NCBI GenBank assembly: GCA_003559735.1
Contig: PWKN01000028.1
Coordinates: 1-41,077 of the forward strand
From: Bacteroidales bacterium
GTDB lineage: Bacteria; Bacteroidota; Bacteroidia; Bacteroidales; UBA7960
Length of the DNA: 41,077 nt
Direction: 5' to 3'
In this document: one piece after another, positions 1-9,308 of the stretch
Position numbering within the stretch: the stretch's first letter is position 1
Layout: each line of letters opens with the position of its first letter
Made by a program: the position numbers and the translations under genes
The notes under the pieces: generated by a model
What the model was told of the DNA's origin: nothing
The model's database searches: none
What the model saw: the letters and a program-made list of their open reading frames with translations, nothing else

Positions 1-1
1 A

Positions 2-1087
2 GTGTCAGAAATGCAGGACTGGTTTACCAGTGTGATGACATATTACTACCAGACTGATTATTATTATGATGCATCAGGAAATGAAACAGAAAATATAAGA
101 TACAGCTGGGACAAAGATGCCGGTGAATGGTTCCCTGATACCAGGAATACCAGGAGCTACAACGATGATGGCCTTTTGGCCACGTCTACGCGATACAAAT
201 GGGATGATGATGCAGATGACTGGATGGGCAACTGGAAATATGAGTACACCTACAACGAAGATGGAGAGGTGATCATACAGATCAGTTACGACTGGGATGA
301 AACAGAAATGGAATGGGTGCCCGATTATAAATCTGAGATTAGTTATGATGATGGATATCTACATATATCGATAGTTTACTACTGGGATGAAGCAGAAATG
401 GAATGGGTGCCGCAATACAAAGACGAGATGACCTACAATGAAAACAGTACGTTTTGGGTATGGACAGAGTATTTTTGGGACACCGGTGAAATGGAATGGA
501 TACCGGAATGGAAAGACGAAGTCACATACGATACTGACGGAAACATGACCATGTGGTTGACCTTTATCTGGGATGAAGATGCAAACGATTGGTTTGCAAG
601 ATATAAAGACACCTATTCCTATGATGATAAAGGGAATGTGACGTCATCAACCTATTTTGATTGGGACGATGACATTGACGACTGGATTGGCTTGTATCAT
701 TATACGGCAACCTACGATGAGCACGGCAACTTAACTGAATCAATCCATTATGATTGGGATGAAAGTGCAGATGATTGGGTTAAAACGGACAAAACTGTGC
801 ACTATTATTCTCAGCTTGATTCTGATCCGGATCCCACCGTTATCCAACCCGTTGCAGAAAAAGTGCTTGAAATATATCCCAATCCTGTCGCCGATCATCT
901 GACGATCAGCGGCATAGGAGAAAACGCGATCATCTATATTTTTGATGTCAGCGGACGAATGGTCTTGTCAAAACATGTGGGGTCGACCGGGGCAACATTC
1001 AATGTGGCTCATTTGCAAAATGGTGTATACATCGTTACTGTTACAGAAGGAGGCACCCGGAAGGCTGCACGGTTTGTGAAACGGTGA
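2..1087 (+). CDS. Secreted acidic WD-rich repeat protein with T9SS sorting domain (5' partial)
   Basis: The reading frame is already open at the window edge, so the N-terminus and any signal peptide are missing; the GTG at position 2 is not a trusted start. Residues about 30-269 are eight tandem units of about 31 residues with the pattern Y-x-W-D-x4-(D/E)-W, a Tyr-rich middle and Y-(D/N)-x-D-G. After a short linker, residues about 288-361 form a classic type A C-terminal sorting domain (IYPNPVADHLTISG, then DVSGRMV and NGVYIVTV, ending in Lys-Arg). In Bacteroidota this domain directs export through the type IX secretion system and anchoring at or release from the cell surface. The repeat region is very acidic and aromatic. 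The function of the repeats is unknown; a surface adhesin or structural layer is a guess. The gene converges on gltA across a terminator. Confidence 0.85.
   Translation: MSEMQDWFTSVMTYYYQTDYYYDASGNETENIRYSWDKDAGEWFPDTRNTRSYNDDGLLATSTRYKWDDDADDWMGNWKYEYTYNEDGEVIIQISYDWDETEMEWVPDYKSEISYDDGYLHISIVYYWDEAEMEWVPQYKDEMTYNENSTFWVWTEYFWDTGEMEWIPEWKDEVTYDTDGNMTMWLTFIWDEDANDWFARYKDTYSYDDKGNVTSSTYFDWDDDIDDWIGLYHYTATYDEHGNLTESIHYDWDESADDWVKTDKTVHYYSQLDSDPDPTVIQPVAEKVLEIYPNPVADHLTISGIGENAIIYIFDVSGRMVLSKHVGSTGATFNVAHLQNGVYIVTVTEGGTRKAARFVKR
89..808 (+). repeat. Eight tandem ~93-bp coding repeats (31-residue units)
   Basis: Each unit carries a YxWD core followed about six residues later by a second Trp (for example YSWDKDAGEW, YDWDETEMEW, YFWDTGEMEW) and ends with Y-x-x-x-G. 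Most units have diverged. Units three and four are still nearly identical in DNA at 293-321 and 383-411 (29 bp, one mismatch, 90 bp apart), which suggests recent duplication or gene conversion. Confidence 0.8.
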
Positions 1088-1156
1088 GTTCAGCATTGCA
1101 AACGAATACCTGGCCCTGCTCAATGGCAAATGACAGATAGGTCAGGTACGTTTATC

Positions 1157-1189
1157 AAAATGCCCGGCAAGCTATGCCGGGCATTTTTC
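1157..1189. terminator. Bidirectional intrinsic terminator
   Basis: A perfect 13-bp inverted repeat (AAAATGCCCGGCA at 1157-1169, loop AGCTA, TGCCGGGCATTTT at 1175-1187) is GC-rich at its core and flanked by A-run and T-run. It lies between the convergent ends of the T9SS repeat gene and gltA, so it can stop transcription from both sides. Confidence 0.9.
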
Positions 1190-1210
1190 AATTGCACCTT
1201 CATATTCCGC

Positions 1211-2548
1211 TCAGTCGTCGTGTTTTCTTCCACCAATGTTTTTGTATGCAGGCCTGATGATCCTTTTTGAAGCAAAGTTCAGCTCCTCCAGTCTGTGGGC
1301 GCACCATCCCGCGATCCGTGCCATAGCAAAGAGCGGTGTATACAGTTCTTTCCTGATCCCGATCAGATGATAAACAAAACCCGAATAGAAGTCAACATTG
1401 GCAGACACCACCTTATCGCTCTTGCCACCCTTAAAGTCAAGAAACACCTGCGGCGCCAACCTTTCAACAGTATCGTAGAGTACAAATTCATCATGGCGCC
1501 CTTTTTCGATGGCAAGTTCCCTGGCTTTTTCCTTCAAAACCACGGCCCTGGGGTCGGACAGAGTGTATATTGCATGCCCAATACCATAGATCTTCCCTGA
1601 TCTGTCGAATGCTTTTTTCTGCAATATCTTCAAAAGGTACGCCTCAACTTCTTTTTCATTATCCCATTGTTTCACATTCTTCTTTATATCCGTCATCATC
1701 TCAAGGATTTTCAGAACAGCGCCCCCGTGCAATGGTCCCTTTAATGAAGCCATAGCGCCTGAAACGGCAGAATAGATGTCAGTCCCGGTAGAGCTCGTTA
1801 CCCTGATGGTGAAGGTTGAGTTATTTCCACCACCGTGTTCTGCGTGTAAAATCATGGCCATATCGATCAGGTCGGTTTCCAGGCGCGAGTATTTCCCTTT
1901 GCCCTTGAGCATATACAGGAAGTTCTCTGCCGTACTCATATTGGATTGAGGGTGCCTGATGGACAATGTTCTTCTTTGGTGGGCATGCCTCACAGTGTGA
2001 TATGCATACGCTGTGATCACGGGAAACCGGGTAATCAGGTCAAGTGCTTGTCGCACGTGGTTCTGGTGATCGGTATCTTCCGCTTTCTCATCAAAATTAT
2101 ACATGACCAGCACCGAACGGGCAAGCATGTTCATCACATTGAGCCCTTTGAGCGAAATGATCCTGCTGGTGAACTGTTCAGGCAGGTCTCTCTGGCGAGC
2201 CAGGTATGAGGAGAAACATTCCGACTCGTCCCTGCCAGGCAGGCAGCCGGAAAGCAACAGATATACCGTTTCGTCAAACCCATGCCTGGATTCCTGCTGG
2301 AAACCTTTGATGAGTTTTTTAATTTCAATGCCTCTGTAATAAAGTTGTCCGTCGACAGGAGTTATCTTATCCCCTTCTTTTTCATAGCCAACCACCTCCC
2401 CGATTTTGGTAAGGCCAACCAATACGCCTGAATGGTCTTTGTTTCTAAGACCCCTTTTCACCTGGTACTTGTCAAACAATGACGGGTCGATCTGGCATGA
2501 ATCATATACCTTATCAGAGAAAGAGTGTAAAAGTTTTTCCTGTTTCAT
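1211..2548 (-). CDS. gltA: Citrate synthase
   Basis: Citrate synthase condenses oxaloacetate and acetyl-CoA to citrate in the cytoplasm, the entry step of the TCA cycle. The 445-residue protein keeps the family signatures: HAEHGGGNNSTF at about 235-246, GPLHGGA at about 271-277 with the active-site His274, GIGHAIYT at about 322-329 with His325, and the catalytic Asp386 in SANVDFYSG. These match the His/His/Asp triad of known citrate synthases. It is close to the usual length, with an N-terminal extension before the LYYRGIEI region. The ATG lies 4 bp after the icd stop codon, so the two are almost certainly co-transcribed, in the order icd-gltA. It ends just upstream of the bidirectional terminator. 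Confidence 0.96.
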   Translation of the reverse strand: MKQEKLLHSFSDKVYDSCQIDPSLFDKYQVKRGLRNKDHSGVLVGLTKIGEVVGYEKEGDKITPVDGQLYYRGIEIKKLIKGFQQESRHGFDETVYLLLSGCLPGRDESECFSSYLARQRDLPEQFTSRIISLKGLNVMNMLARSVLVMYNFDEKAEDTDHQNHVRQALDLITRFPVITAYAYHTVRHAHQRRTLSIRHPQSNMSTAENFLYMLKGKGKYSRLETDLIDMAMILHAEHGGGNNSTFTIRVTSSTGTDIYSAVSGAMASLKGPLHGGAVLKILEMMTDIKKNVKQWDNEKEVEAYLLKILQKKAFDRSGKIYGIGHAIYTLSDPRAVVLKEKARELAIEKGRHDEFVLYDTVERLAPQVFLDFKGGKSDKVVSANVDFYSGFVYHLIGIRKELYTPLFAMARIAGWCAHRLEELNFASKRIIRPAYKNIGGRKHDD

Positions 2549-2552
2549 ATCT

Positions 2553-3788
2553 CTATAGTTTATTGATCATTTCGGTAGCAAATTCGGATGTTTTTAACAG
2601 GGTTGCCCCCTCGGTCAGGCGGTGAAAGTCGTAAGTCACCTTTTTCTGCGCGATTGTTTTTTCCAGGACATCATATATCAGGTTGGTCACTTCCGTCCAG
2701 CCAATATATTCAAACATCAGGGCGCCGGAAAGTATAAGGGAACCAGGGTTCACCCGGTCCAGTCCGGCATACTTTGGTGCAGTACCATGGGTGGCCTCAA
2801 ATATGGCATGTCCGCTACTGAAGTTAATATTTGCCCCCGGGGCAATACCAATGCCACCAACAATGGCTGCAAGCGTATCACTGATATAATCGCCGTTGAG
2901 GTTCATGGTGGCGATCACAGAGAACTCGTCAGAACGGGTAAGTATCTGTTGCAGAAAAGCATCAGCGATAACGTCCTTGATGATGATTTCCCTGCCCGTT
3001 ACCGGATTTTTCATCTTGCACCACGGACCGCCTTCCCATTCAGCAGCGTTATATTCTTTCCTGGCCAGTGCATATCCCCAGTCACGGAAGGCACCTTCGG
3101 TATATTTCATTATGTTTCCTTTGTGTACAAAGGTGACAGAGGGCAGGTCCTTTTTGACCGCATATTCGATGGCTGCCCTCACAAGCCGTTCGGTACCCTC
3201 TTTTGAGATTGGCTTGATGCCGACCGACGACGTATCCGGGAAACGGATCGTGTCAACACCCATGTCTTCCTGCAGAAAGCGCAACACCTTATTTGCTTCT
3301 TTTGTTCCGCTCATCCATTCCACACCTGCGTAAATGTCCTCGGTATTCTCCCTGAAAATGGTCATATTTGTAGCTCCCGGATTTTTTACTGGTGAGGGGA
3401 CACCCTTAAACCATCGTACCGGTCTCAAACACACATACAGGTCGAGCAATTGCCTGAGCGCGACATTCAATGAACGAATACCTCCCCCAACCGGGGTGGT
3501 TAAGGGACCTTTTATTCCGACAAGACATTCCCTGAACGTGCTGATGGTCTCTTCCGGCAGCCAGTTGCCTGTCTGTCTGAATGCCTTTTCCCCTGCCAGC
3601 ACTTCCTTCCACTGAACCTGTCTTTGTCCGCCATAGGCTTTTTCAACACAAGCATCAAATACACGTTTTGATGCACGCCAGATATCCGGACCGGTTCCGT
3701 CGCCCTCAATATAAGGGATCAGCGGACAACCGGAAACAATTAATCTGCCGTTTTCGATTCTGATCTTCTCTCCTTTCAACATACGCAT
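2553..3788 (-). CDS. icd: Isocitrate dehydrogenase, NADP-type
   Basis: This enzyme oxidatively decarboxylates isocitrate to 2-oxoglutarate. The 411-residue protein is of the E. coli type: an [11 protein letters not shown] start motif, the substrate-binding [13 protein letters not shown] segment containing the serine that is phosphorylated in E. coli, [14 protein letters not shown], the metal-binding region NLNGDYISD, and [16 protein letters not shown]. The Lys-Tyr pair in the last motif is the usual mark of NADP rather than NAD preference. It lies 4 bp upstream of gltA and 155 bp downstream of the aconitase stop codon, so it may be read from the aconitase promoter or from its own. The annotated start is ATG; a second in-frame Met two codons in is an alternative. 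No kinase/phosphatase gene is nearby. Confidence 0.95.
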   Translation of the reverse strand: MRMLKGEKIRIENGRLIVSGCPLIPYIEGDGTGPDIWRASKRVFDACVEKAYGGQRQVQWKEVLAGEKAFRQTGNWLPEETISTFRECLVGIKGPLTTPVGGGIRSLNVALRQLLDLYVCLRPVRWFKGVPSPVKNPGATNMTIFRENTEDIYAGVEWMSGTKEANKVLRFLQEDMGVDTIRFPDTSSVGIKPISKEGTERLVRAAIEYAVKKDLPSVTFVHKGNIMKYTEGAFRDWGYALARKEYNAAEWEGGPWCKMKNPVTGREIIIKDVIADAFLQQILTRSDEFSVIATMNLNGDYISDTLAAIVGGIGIAPGANINFSSGHAIFEATHGTAPKYAGLDRVNPGSLILSGALMFEYIGWTEVTNLIYDVLEKTIAQKKVTYDFHRLTEGATLLKTSEFATEMINKL

Positions 3789-3928
3789 TTATTTTAATAC
3801 ATGATTCAGGCACAGTTAATCTTCAGCTCAATGGTCAGGGATTGAGCCTGTATTTTGTTACCTCCATGATCAGTTGTTTGTGACTGACTGAACGGTGTGG
3901 TACCCTTGTTTACCTAAAGGCAGTATCA

Positions 3929-3942
3929 CCGCAGTATTGCGG
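3929..3942. terminator. Small hairpin after aconitase (weak)
   Basis: CCGCA-GTAT-TGCGG forms a perfect 5-bp stem immediately downstream of the aconitase stop codon on the minus strand. No T-run follows, so it is at best an attenuator or an mRNA end-protecting hairpin. The rest of the 155-bp gap before icd shows nothing recognisable. Confidence 0.25.
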
Positions 3943-3943
3943 A

Positions 3944-6208
3944 CTACTTTGGTTTGATGTTTTTTGCGATCAGGTTCAGTGCACTGCCTGCCCAAAACCA
4001 TTTGATCTGCTGATGGTTGTAATGATGGTTGGCAAAGAACCACTCCGTTTTTCCATCGTTATGGGTCAATACAACCTTTAAGGGATTCCCAGGCGAAAAC
4101 CCAGACAGTCCGGCAACATCTACCCTATCGTCTTCCCGGATAAGATCATAATGAGCAGGATCATCAAATACAAGGGCCAGTATGCCCTGTTTTTTCAGGT
4201 TTGTTTCATGGATCCTTGCAAAAGATTTTGCCAGCACCACTGCCACCCCAAGGTGCCTGGGCTGCATGGCAGCATGCTCGCGTGAAGAGCCCTCGCCATA
4301 GTTGTCTTCTGCCACCACTATTGAAGAAACACCCACTTTTTTATATTGCCTGGCAACCTCCGGCACCTGTTCATAATGACCTGTTAAGGCGTTCCTTGTT
4401 ATCCCTTTTTTATCATAAAACGCATTGGTGGCACCTGTTAGCAGGTTGTCCGATATATTGTCAAGGTGCCCCCTGAACTTCAACCACGGTCCGGCCATCG
4501 ATATATGGTCGGTGGTACATTTCCCTTTCGTTTTGATCAACAGATACATGCCGGTGAAATCTGCCTCTTTTGCCGGATCAAAGGGTTTAAGCAACTGCAG
4601 GCGATCAGAATCGGGGTTGATCTGAATGTTTACATGTTCACCATCGGCAGCAGGCTTGATACAGTTGGCCGTACTCTTTTCAAATCCTTTTTCAGGAAGT
4701 TCCTTTCCCGTTGGTTCCTGGAGCATTACCTTGTCTCCTGATTGATTCAGAAGGGGATCAGTAAGGGGATTAAATGTTATGCTGCCAGCAATTGTCATTG
4801 CCGTTACCATCTCGGGCGAGGCAACAAATGCATGGGTATTTGGATTGCCATCATTCCTTCCCGCAAAGTTCCGGTTAAATGAAGTGACAATGGTATTATT
4901 TCCGGCTGTATCCCTGCCCGACCTTTTCCATTGTCCGATGCATGGGCCGCACGCATTGGCCATTACCACCCCACCCATCTTTTCAAATACCTGTAACAAA
5001 CCATCACGTTCAGCAGTCAGGCGGATCTGTTCAGATCCCCGGGTGATGATAAAATCCGCAGACACCTTCAGGTTTTTTGCCTCCACCTGGCGGGCAATCG
5101 ATGCAGCCCTTGTAAGGTCCTCGTAGGACGAATTGGTGCACGAACCGATCAGTCCGGCATCCAGTTTTTCCGGAAACTTGTTCTCTTTCACATATCGAGA
5201 GAACTCCGATACCGGATATGCGGCATCCGGGGTGAACGGACCATTGATGTGGGGTTCGAGCGTCGACAGATCGATGGTAATTACACGGTCATAATACTGC
5301 TCGGGATGCTGTACCACTTCAGGATCGGCATTCAGGTAATCTGCCGCCTGATCAGCCATATCTGCCACCAGGTTTCTGCCGGTGACCGTTAAGAACTTCT
5401 TCATGGTATCATCATACCCAAACAGCGCACTTGTAGCCCCCACCTCAGCAACCATATTGCAAATGGTAGCTTTCCCCGTACAGGAAATGGTTTGTGCACC
5501 CGCTCCGAAGAACTCAATGACTGCATTAGCTCCCCCCTTCACTGTCAGAATGCCTGCCAGTTTCAAAATCACATCCTTTGCCGACACCCAGCCATTCATA
5601 CGGCCAGTGAGCCGTACCCCGATCAGCTTTGGCATTTTCAGTTCCCAGGGCATTCCGGCCATCACATCAACAGCATCAGCACCACCAACGCCCACCGCAA
5701 TCATACCTAATCCGCCGGCATTCACAGTATGTGAATCTGTTCCAATGATCATACCCCCTGGAAAAGCATATTTTTCAAGCACGACCTGGTGTATGATCCC
5801 TGTCCCGGGTTCCCAGAAGTCAATCCCATATTTGCTTGCCGCAGACCGCAAAAAATCGAACACCTCTTTGTTTTGAACAAGGGCTTGCTTCATGTCGCCG
5901 GCAGCCCCGGTATCTACCAGGATAAGATGGTCGCAATGGATGCTTGCCGGAACGGCTGTTCTCCTTTTACCGGCATTGATAAACTGCAGTATGGCCATTT
6001 GTGCCGTGGCATCCTGCATAGCCAGCCTGTCAGGTTTGAAAAAAACATAATCCGCTCCCCTCTCCTGTCCACCCTCAAAACGATTACCATGCATATGGGC
6101 ATACAATATCTTCTCTGTCAGGGTCATTGGCCTGTTCAAATAAGACTTCGCTTTATCTGTTCTGCGCTTTAAGTTATTGTAAATACCCTGCAGCCTGTCT
6201 TCGCTCAT
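3944..6208 (-). CDS. Aconitate hydratase (mitochondrial-type aconitase)
   Basis: Aconitase interconverts citrate and isocitrate using a [4Fe-4S] cluster. At 754 residues it matches the mitochondrial/Bacteroidota aconitase class rather than the ~890-residue AcnA or ~860-residue AcnB classes. The three cluster cysteines are visible: Cys357 in [12 protein letters not shown] and Cys420/Cys423 in [10 protein letters not shown]. Substrate-binding HCDHL (about 91-95), [11 protein letters not shown] (about 156-166) and the C-terminal swivel-domain motif [10 protein letters not shown] are intact. It is the first gene of the acn-icd-gltA block, which encodes three successive TCA steps. A TACCTTTG -7 box lies about 28 bp upstream of the ATG. 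Nothing is missing or unusual in the protein. Confidence 0.96.
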   Translation of the reverse strand: MSEDRLQGIYNNLKRRTDKAKSYLNRPMTLTEKILYAHMHGNRFEGGQERGADYVFFKPDRLAMQDATAQMAILQFINAGKRRTAVPASIHCDHLILVDTGAAGDMKQALVQNKEVFDFLRSAASKYGIDFWEPGTGIIHQVVLEKYAFPGGMIIGTDSHTVNAGGLGMIAVGVGGADAVDVMAGMPWELKMPKLIGVRLTGRMNGWVSAKDVILKLAGILTVKGGANAVIEFFGAGAQTISCTGKATICNMVAEVGATSALFGYDDTMKKFLTVTGRNLVADMADQAADYLNADPEVVQHPEQYYDRVITIDLSTLEPHINGPFTPDAAYPVSEFSRYVKENKFPEKLDAGLIGSCTNSSYEDLTRAASIARQVEAKNLKVSADFIITRGSEQIRLTAERDGLLQVFEKMGGVVMANACGPCIGQWKRSGRDTAGNNTIVTSFNRNFAGRNDGNPNTHAFVASPEMVTAMTIAGSITFNPLTDPLLNQSGDKVMLQEPTGKELPEKGFEKSTANCIKPAADGEHVNIQINPDSDRLQLLKPFDPAKEADFTGMYLLIKTKGKCTTDHISMAGPWLKFRGHLDNISDNLLTGATNAFYDKKGITRNALTGHYEQVPEVARQYKKVGVSSIVVAEDNYGEGSSREHAAMQPRHLGVAVVLAKSFARIHETNLKKQGILALVFDDPAHYDLIREDDRVDVAGLSGFSPGNPLKVVLTHNDGKTEWFFANHHYNHQQIKWFWAGSALNLIAKNIKPK

Positions 6209-6235
6209 ATTTATCGCAATTAATTATTTCGAATA

Positions 6236-6243
6236 CAAAGGTA
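6236..6243 (-). promoter_or_regulatory. Putative -7 box of the aconitase promoter
   Basis: On the minus strand this reads TACCTTTG, an exact match to the Bacteroidota -7 consensus TAnnTTTG, about 28 bp before the aconitase ATG. No clear TTTG -33 element is seen at the usual 19-21 bp distance. Confidence 0.5.
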
Positions 6244-6317
6244 GCAAAATATTCCGAAGTTGGAATCAGGTGATTGTAGGGTACTCAGCTACTGCAGGTT
6301 AAATGAGGTTGGCAGAA

Positions 6318-7568
6318 TTAACTGTTTTTTCTTCTCATTGACTGCCATTTTGCGTAAGTCAGTGACCGCCAAAGCCATTCAAACGGCCCAAACCTGTAAT
6401 GTTTCAGCCAGTAATGGCTCCATATGAGCTGAACAATGTAAATCGCAATGGTCAGTATGATCCCCTGCCAGTAGTTGATCTGTCCGTAGAGCCCAAGACC
6501 GTAAGAAAACATTATCGTCGTACAGATGATCGATTGCGTCAGGTAATTGGTAAAAGCCATTCTTCCTACATTACAGACCGCATTGCCTATTTTCCTGAAA
6601 ACACCTTTATGGTACATCATGGCAAGCAAATACACATACACGAACATCAATGCGGGTCCGCCGATCAGTGAACTGGTCAGCAAGATCACCGTATCCCAGC
6701 CGGGGATCATATGATCAGCTGTTTGTGAGACGTAGGTGTATAGTGCATTGAGTACGATGCCCAGTGGCAAACACCAGTAAAACAGCTTTTTAGTCCTCTT
6801 TAATGTATCAGGGATATCCCTGAACAAATTTTTTCTGCCGGCATACAATCCAAGCAAAAACAACGACACCACATTGGGAAAGGCAAACAGGATACCGTTC
6901 CATATATGGAGGTAATCTGTCAGCCTTATCCTCACTATCTCGGAAAAGCTGCCAGTGGCATACACAACCAGTGCCTTATCTATGAATTCCTGCACATATC
7001 TGTTTTGCTCGGAAAACCCACGTTCTATCTGGTCAGCCACCTCTGGAATTTGCATTCCCAGATTGAGGAAAACAACCATCAGTGTAATTATCAGACTGGG
7101 CAACAGGATAAAGATCACTGCCCATATAATGATCGTCTTATCAGACCGCTTATAAAACCATGTCATGACAAACCCAAACAAAGCATAAAAAACCAGGATA
7201 TCAGAATGCCACAGGAAAACAACATGCAGCACACCAAACAACAGGAGATAAAGCAAGCGCATGCGGTACCGGAACATAACGGGACGTATTGTATCGCCTG
7301 CTTTTTGCATAAAAATATAAAACCCGATACCAAACAGCATGGAAAAAAGCGGGTAGAACTTCCCTTCAAAAAAGAACTGAATGAACAGCCTGGCAATATT
7401 GTTGGCGGTGTCATCAAACAATACATTATCGCCCATCTGGGCGAACAAGGGTGCATTATACCACGACATGTTCACAATGAGAATGCCAAAAATGGCGAAA
7501 CCCCTTAAAAAGTCGAGTATCACCATACGTTCGCTGGTTCGTGTTGGTTCAATTGAATTTGTTGTCAT
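6318..7568 (-). CDS. DUF418 (YeiB-like) multi-pass membrane protein
   Basis: The 416-residue protein begins with a short hydrophilic tail followed by LDFLRGFAIFGILIVNM, the characteristic first transmembrane segment of the DUF418/YeiB family, and has about ten hydrophobic segments in total. The C-terminal third contains the DUF418 region (QSIICTTIMFSYGLG, then a final Trp-rich stretch around HYRFGPFEWLWRSLTY). Members are inner-membrane proteins related to acyltransferase-3-like folds; their substrate is not established. It is transcribed divergently from the broken lipoprotein at 7681, with an AT-rich gap of about 110 bp, and its 3' end lies about 100 bp from the start of aconitase. There is no sign of an operon partner. 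Confidence 0.85.
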   Translation of the reverse strand: MTTNSIEPTRTSERMVILDFLRGFAIFGILIVNMSWYNAPLFAQMGDNVLFDDTANNIARLFIQFFFEGKFYPLFSMLFGIGFYIFMQKAGDTIRPVMFRYRMRLLYLLLFGVLHVVFLWHSDILVFYALFGFVMTWFYKRSDKTIIIWAVIFILLPSLIITLMVVFLNLGMQIPEVADQIERGFSEQNRYVQEFIDKALVVYATGSFSEIVRIRLTDYLHIWNGILFAFPNVVSLFLLGLYAGRKNLFRDIPDTLKRTKKLFYWCLPLGIVLNALYTYVSQTADHMIPGWDTVILLTSSLIGGPALMFVYVYLLAMMYHKGVFRKIGNAVCNVGRMAFTNYLTQSIICTTIMFSYGLGLYGQINYWQGIILTIAIYIVQLIWSHYWLKHYRFGPFEWLWRSLTYAKWQSMRRKNS

Positions 7569-7645
7569 AACTGATATGAATAAATTGAGTTAAGCTGCAT
7601 GTGCATGGAGGAATAAATTTTCGTCCAAAAATAATCAAAAATTCA

Positions 7646-7653
7646 TATATTTA
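7646..7653 (+). promoter_or_regulatory. Putative -7 box upstream of the FISUMP lipoprotein relic
   Basis: TATATTTA matches TAnnTTTG at seven of eight positions. Transcription would start around 7660, which leaves the ATG at 7681 as the first usable start. The in-frame ATG at 7653 would overlap the box itself, arguing that the ORF in that frame is not the ancestral start. Confidence 0.35.
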
Positions 7654-7680
7654 TGCTGTCTAATGTAAAAACGATTTATT

Positions 7681-7877
7681 ATGAAGAATTTTTTTTTATT
7701 CTCAGCTTAAGTTTATTGCTGGCTGTATCTTGTGAATTACTCGATGACGACGCTGGCGATGTTGACAACGACCATACATATGGTGTTCTTACAGATATTG
7801 ATGGGAATCAATACAAAACGATTGCCATAGGCGAACAGGTTTGGATGGCTGAAAATCTCTGTTCGCTGTATCCGTGA
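7681..7877 (+). pseudogene. FISUMP-domain lipoprotein, frameshifted and 3'-truncated
   Basis: The sequence encodes a lipoprotein signal peptide (hydrophobic ILSLSLLLAVS then Cys) followed by DIDGNQYKTIAIGEQVWMAENL. That is the opening of the Fibrobacter succinogenes major paralogous (FISUMP) domain common in secreted Bacteroidota proteins. Two things are broken. First, the natural start ATG AAG AAT at 7681 runs into stop after nine codons; one extra T in the nine-T run at 7689-7697 would restore MKNFFFILSLSLLLAVSC. Second, the domain, normally well over 100 residues, stops at 7877 right after the WMAENL motif. The T-run could be an indel, a phase-variation tract or a sequencing error; the 3' truncation makes a functional protein unlikely. 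Confidence 0.65.
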
Positions 7878-8000
7878 TGGTAGATAAAAAAACCGCATTT
7901 TCAGGGAAAATAAACATTAACTTTGCTGAAGGAAATGTTTATGATGTGGTTCGCTTTGTAAGCGATAACCATAAATACTGTTTATGAGACAGACCCGGCA

Positions 8001-9233
8001 ATGAAAACCATATATCAGTTTCCTGATATCCCTGAAATGCGTCACCTTACCGTGATTGTGGAAAATCGTGGAAGAAAACTGCGGACAAAGATAGAGGGAA
8101 GATGTTCGCCAAAACTTTGGCTATGGACAAAGTGGTATTTTGCGGCTTTTAGCCAGATGCATCCGTTGGCCGAAGAGCCTGATGGCAATCTGTACTCTCT
8201 CTACCTCCCTCCTATACCCAGCCAGGCACATGCAAGGACCTTTACATCCACCCTCTCGTCCCATATTTTCAAAAGACCCCTTCCCATTGCTGCAACCATT
8301 GGTGTATCAGAAGATTGTCAGTATCACTGTGTCCATTGCAGCGCTGCGGGCAGGTCAAGATCAAGACCCGTCCTTTCTATTGAGCAGCTAAAAAAAGTTA
8401 TCCGGGAATGTCTCGACCTTGGTGTGGCCAACATCACATTTACCGGCGGAGAACCATTATTGCAAAAGGAGCTCGAAGAATGCGTGGCTTTGGTGCCCGG
8501 CAGACTCGCTACTTCCCAGGTCTTCACCAATGCGCTGGAATTAACGGAATCAAGGGCAAGGTCTTTGAAAGAGGCAGGACTACATGCTGTACAGATCAGT
8601 CTTGATTCGCCGGTTGCCCATGAGCATAATCAACTACGCGGACACCCAAATGCATTCCGGGCAGTGCAGGAAGGCATACGGAATGCCTTGCAGGCCGGAC
8701 TGTATGTCGGCATTTCTACATATGCAACAAAAAAAACGGCACACGATCACCGGTTGTTGCAGATCGCCAGATTGTGTTCGGAGTGGGGAGTACATGAAAT
8801 CACTGTATTCGACGCCATTAATACCGGGCGCATGAAGGAACAAAATGGCCAACTCCTGGATATGGCCGCACGCAAGGTTTTGCTGACCGACAGCAAAGCC
8901 ATAAACCGTAAATTCAGGGGAAAAATGCGTGTTGCAACACAAAGCTGGACCAATAGCGGAAAAGGTTTTGCCAGGATGATCGGCTGTCTCGCCGGCCATA
9001 TGCAGATCCACATCACATCACAGGGAGATATTACCCCTTGTGATTTTACCCCGCTATCTTTTGGCAACGTAACAACGCAAAGCGTGAGAGAGCTGTGGCA
9101 AAAGCTGGTAACGCACCCTGCATACAGCAAACACACCACATACTGCAGGATGCAGGATCCGGAATTTAGAAAAGCCTACATCGAACATATTCCCGAAGGG
9201 AGCGATCTGCCTTTTTACATCCACGAGCCTTAA
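8001..9233 (+). CDS. Radical SAM protein with SPASM-like C-terminus
   Basis: The 410-residue protein has a ~100-residue N-terminal region and then the radical SAM cluster motif CX3CX2C (Cys106, Cys110, Cys113 in EDCQYHCVHCSAAG), followed by the SAM-binding GGEP motif (about 149-152, TFTGGEPLL). The C-terminal part contains IGCLAGHMQIHITSQG, ITPCDFTPLSFGN and a later TTYC. This Cys pattern fits an auxiliary cluster of the SPASM/twitch type used by peptide- and tetrapyrrole-modifying enzymes (PqqE, AlbA, NirJ/AhbD families). The substrate cannot be read from the sequence. No clear precursor peptide gene is adjacent; the short upstream frames are relics. It is convergent with the ATP-grasp gene (76-bp gap), so the two are not in one operon. 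Confidence 0.85.
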   Translation: MKTIYQFPDIPEMRHLTVIVENRGRKLRTKIEGRCSPKLWLWTKWYFAAFSQMHPLAEEPDGNLYSLYLPPIPSQAHARTFTSTLSSHIFKRPLPIAATIGVSEDCQYHCVHCSAAGRSRSRPVLSIEQLKKVIRECLDLGVANITFTGGEPLLQKELEECVALVPGRLATSQVFTNALELTESRARSLKEAGLHAVQISLDSPVAHEHNQLRGHPNAFRAVQEGIRNALQAGLYVGISTYATKKTAHDHRLLQIARLCSEWGVHEITVFDAINTGRMKEQNGQLLDMAARKVLLTDSKAINRKFRGKMRVATQSWTNSGKGFARMIGCLAGHMQIHITSQGDITPCDFTPLSFGNVTTQSVRELWQKLVTHPAYSKHTTYCRMQDPEFRKAYIEHIPEGSDLPFYIHEP

Positions 9234-9308
9234 ATTCATCAGGAGGTATCGATATTCATACCTTGACTAAACGATGCCACAGAAAGCCAAGCAATTGATA
9301 ACATTATC

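Noticed and set aside
6906-7508. Plus-strand frame of 200 codons inside the DUF418 gene
   Set aside because: It is an antisense shadow of a transmembrane protein; the predicted peptide is rich in His, Gln and Lys with no motif.
7877-7987. Short frame (36 codons) whose ATG overlaps the TGA of the FISUMP relic
   Set aside because: The TGATG overlap looks like translational coupling, but the peptide has no recognisable family and the region is a relic, so it may simply be leftover sequence.
9244-9263. AGGTAT/ATACCT hairpin between the radical SAM and ATP-grasp genes
   Set aside because: The stem is only 6 bp, AT-rich and lacks a T-run; chance is likely.
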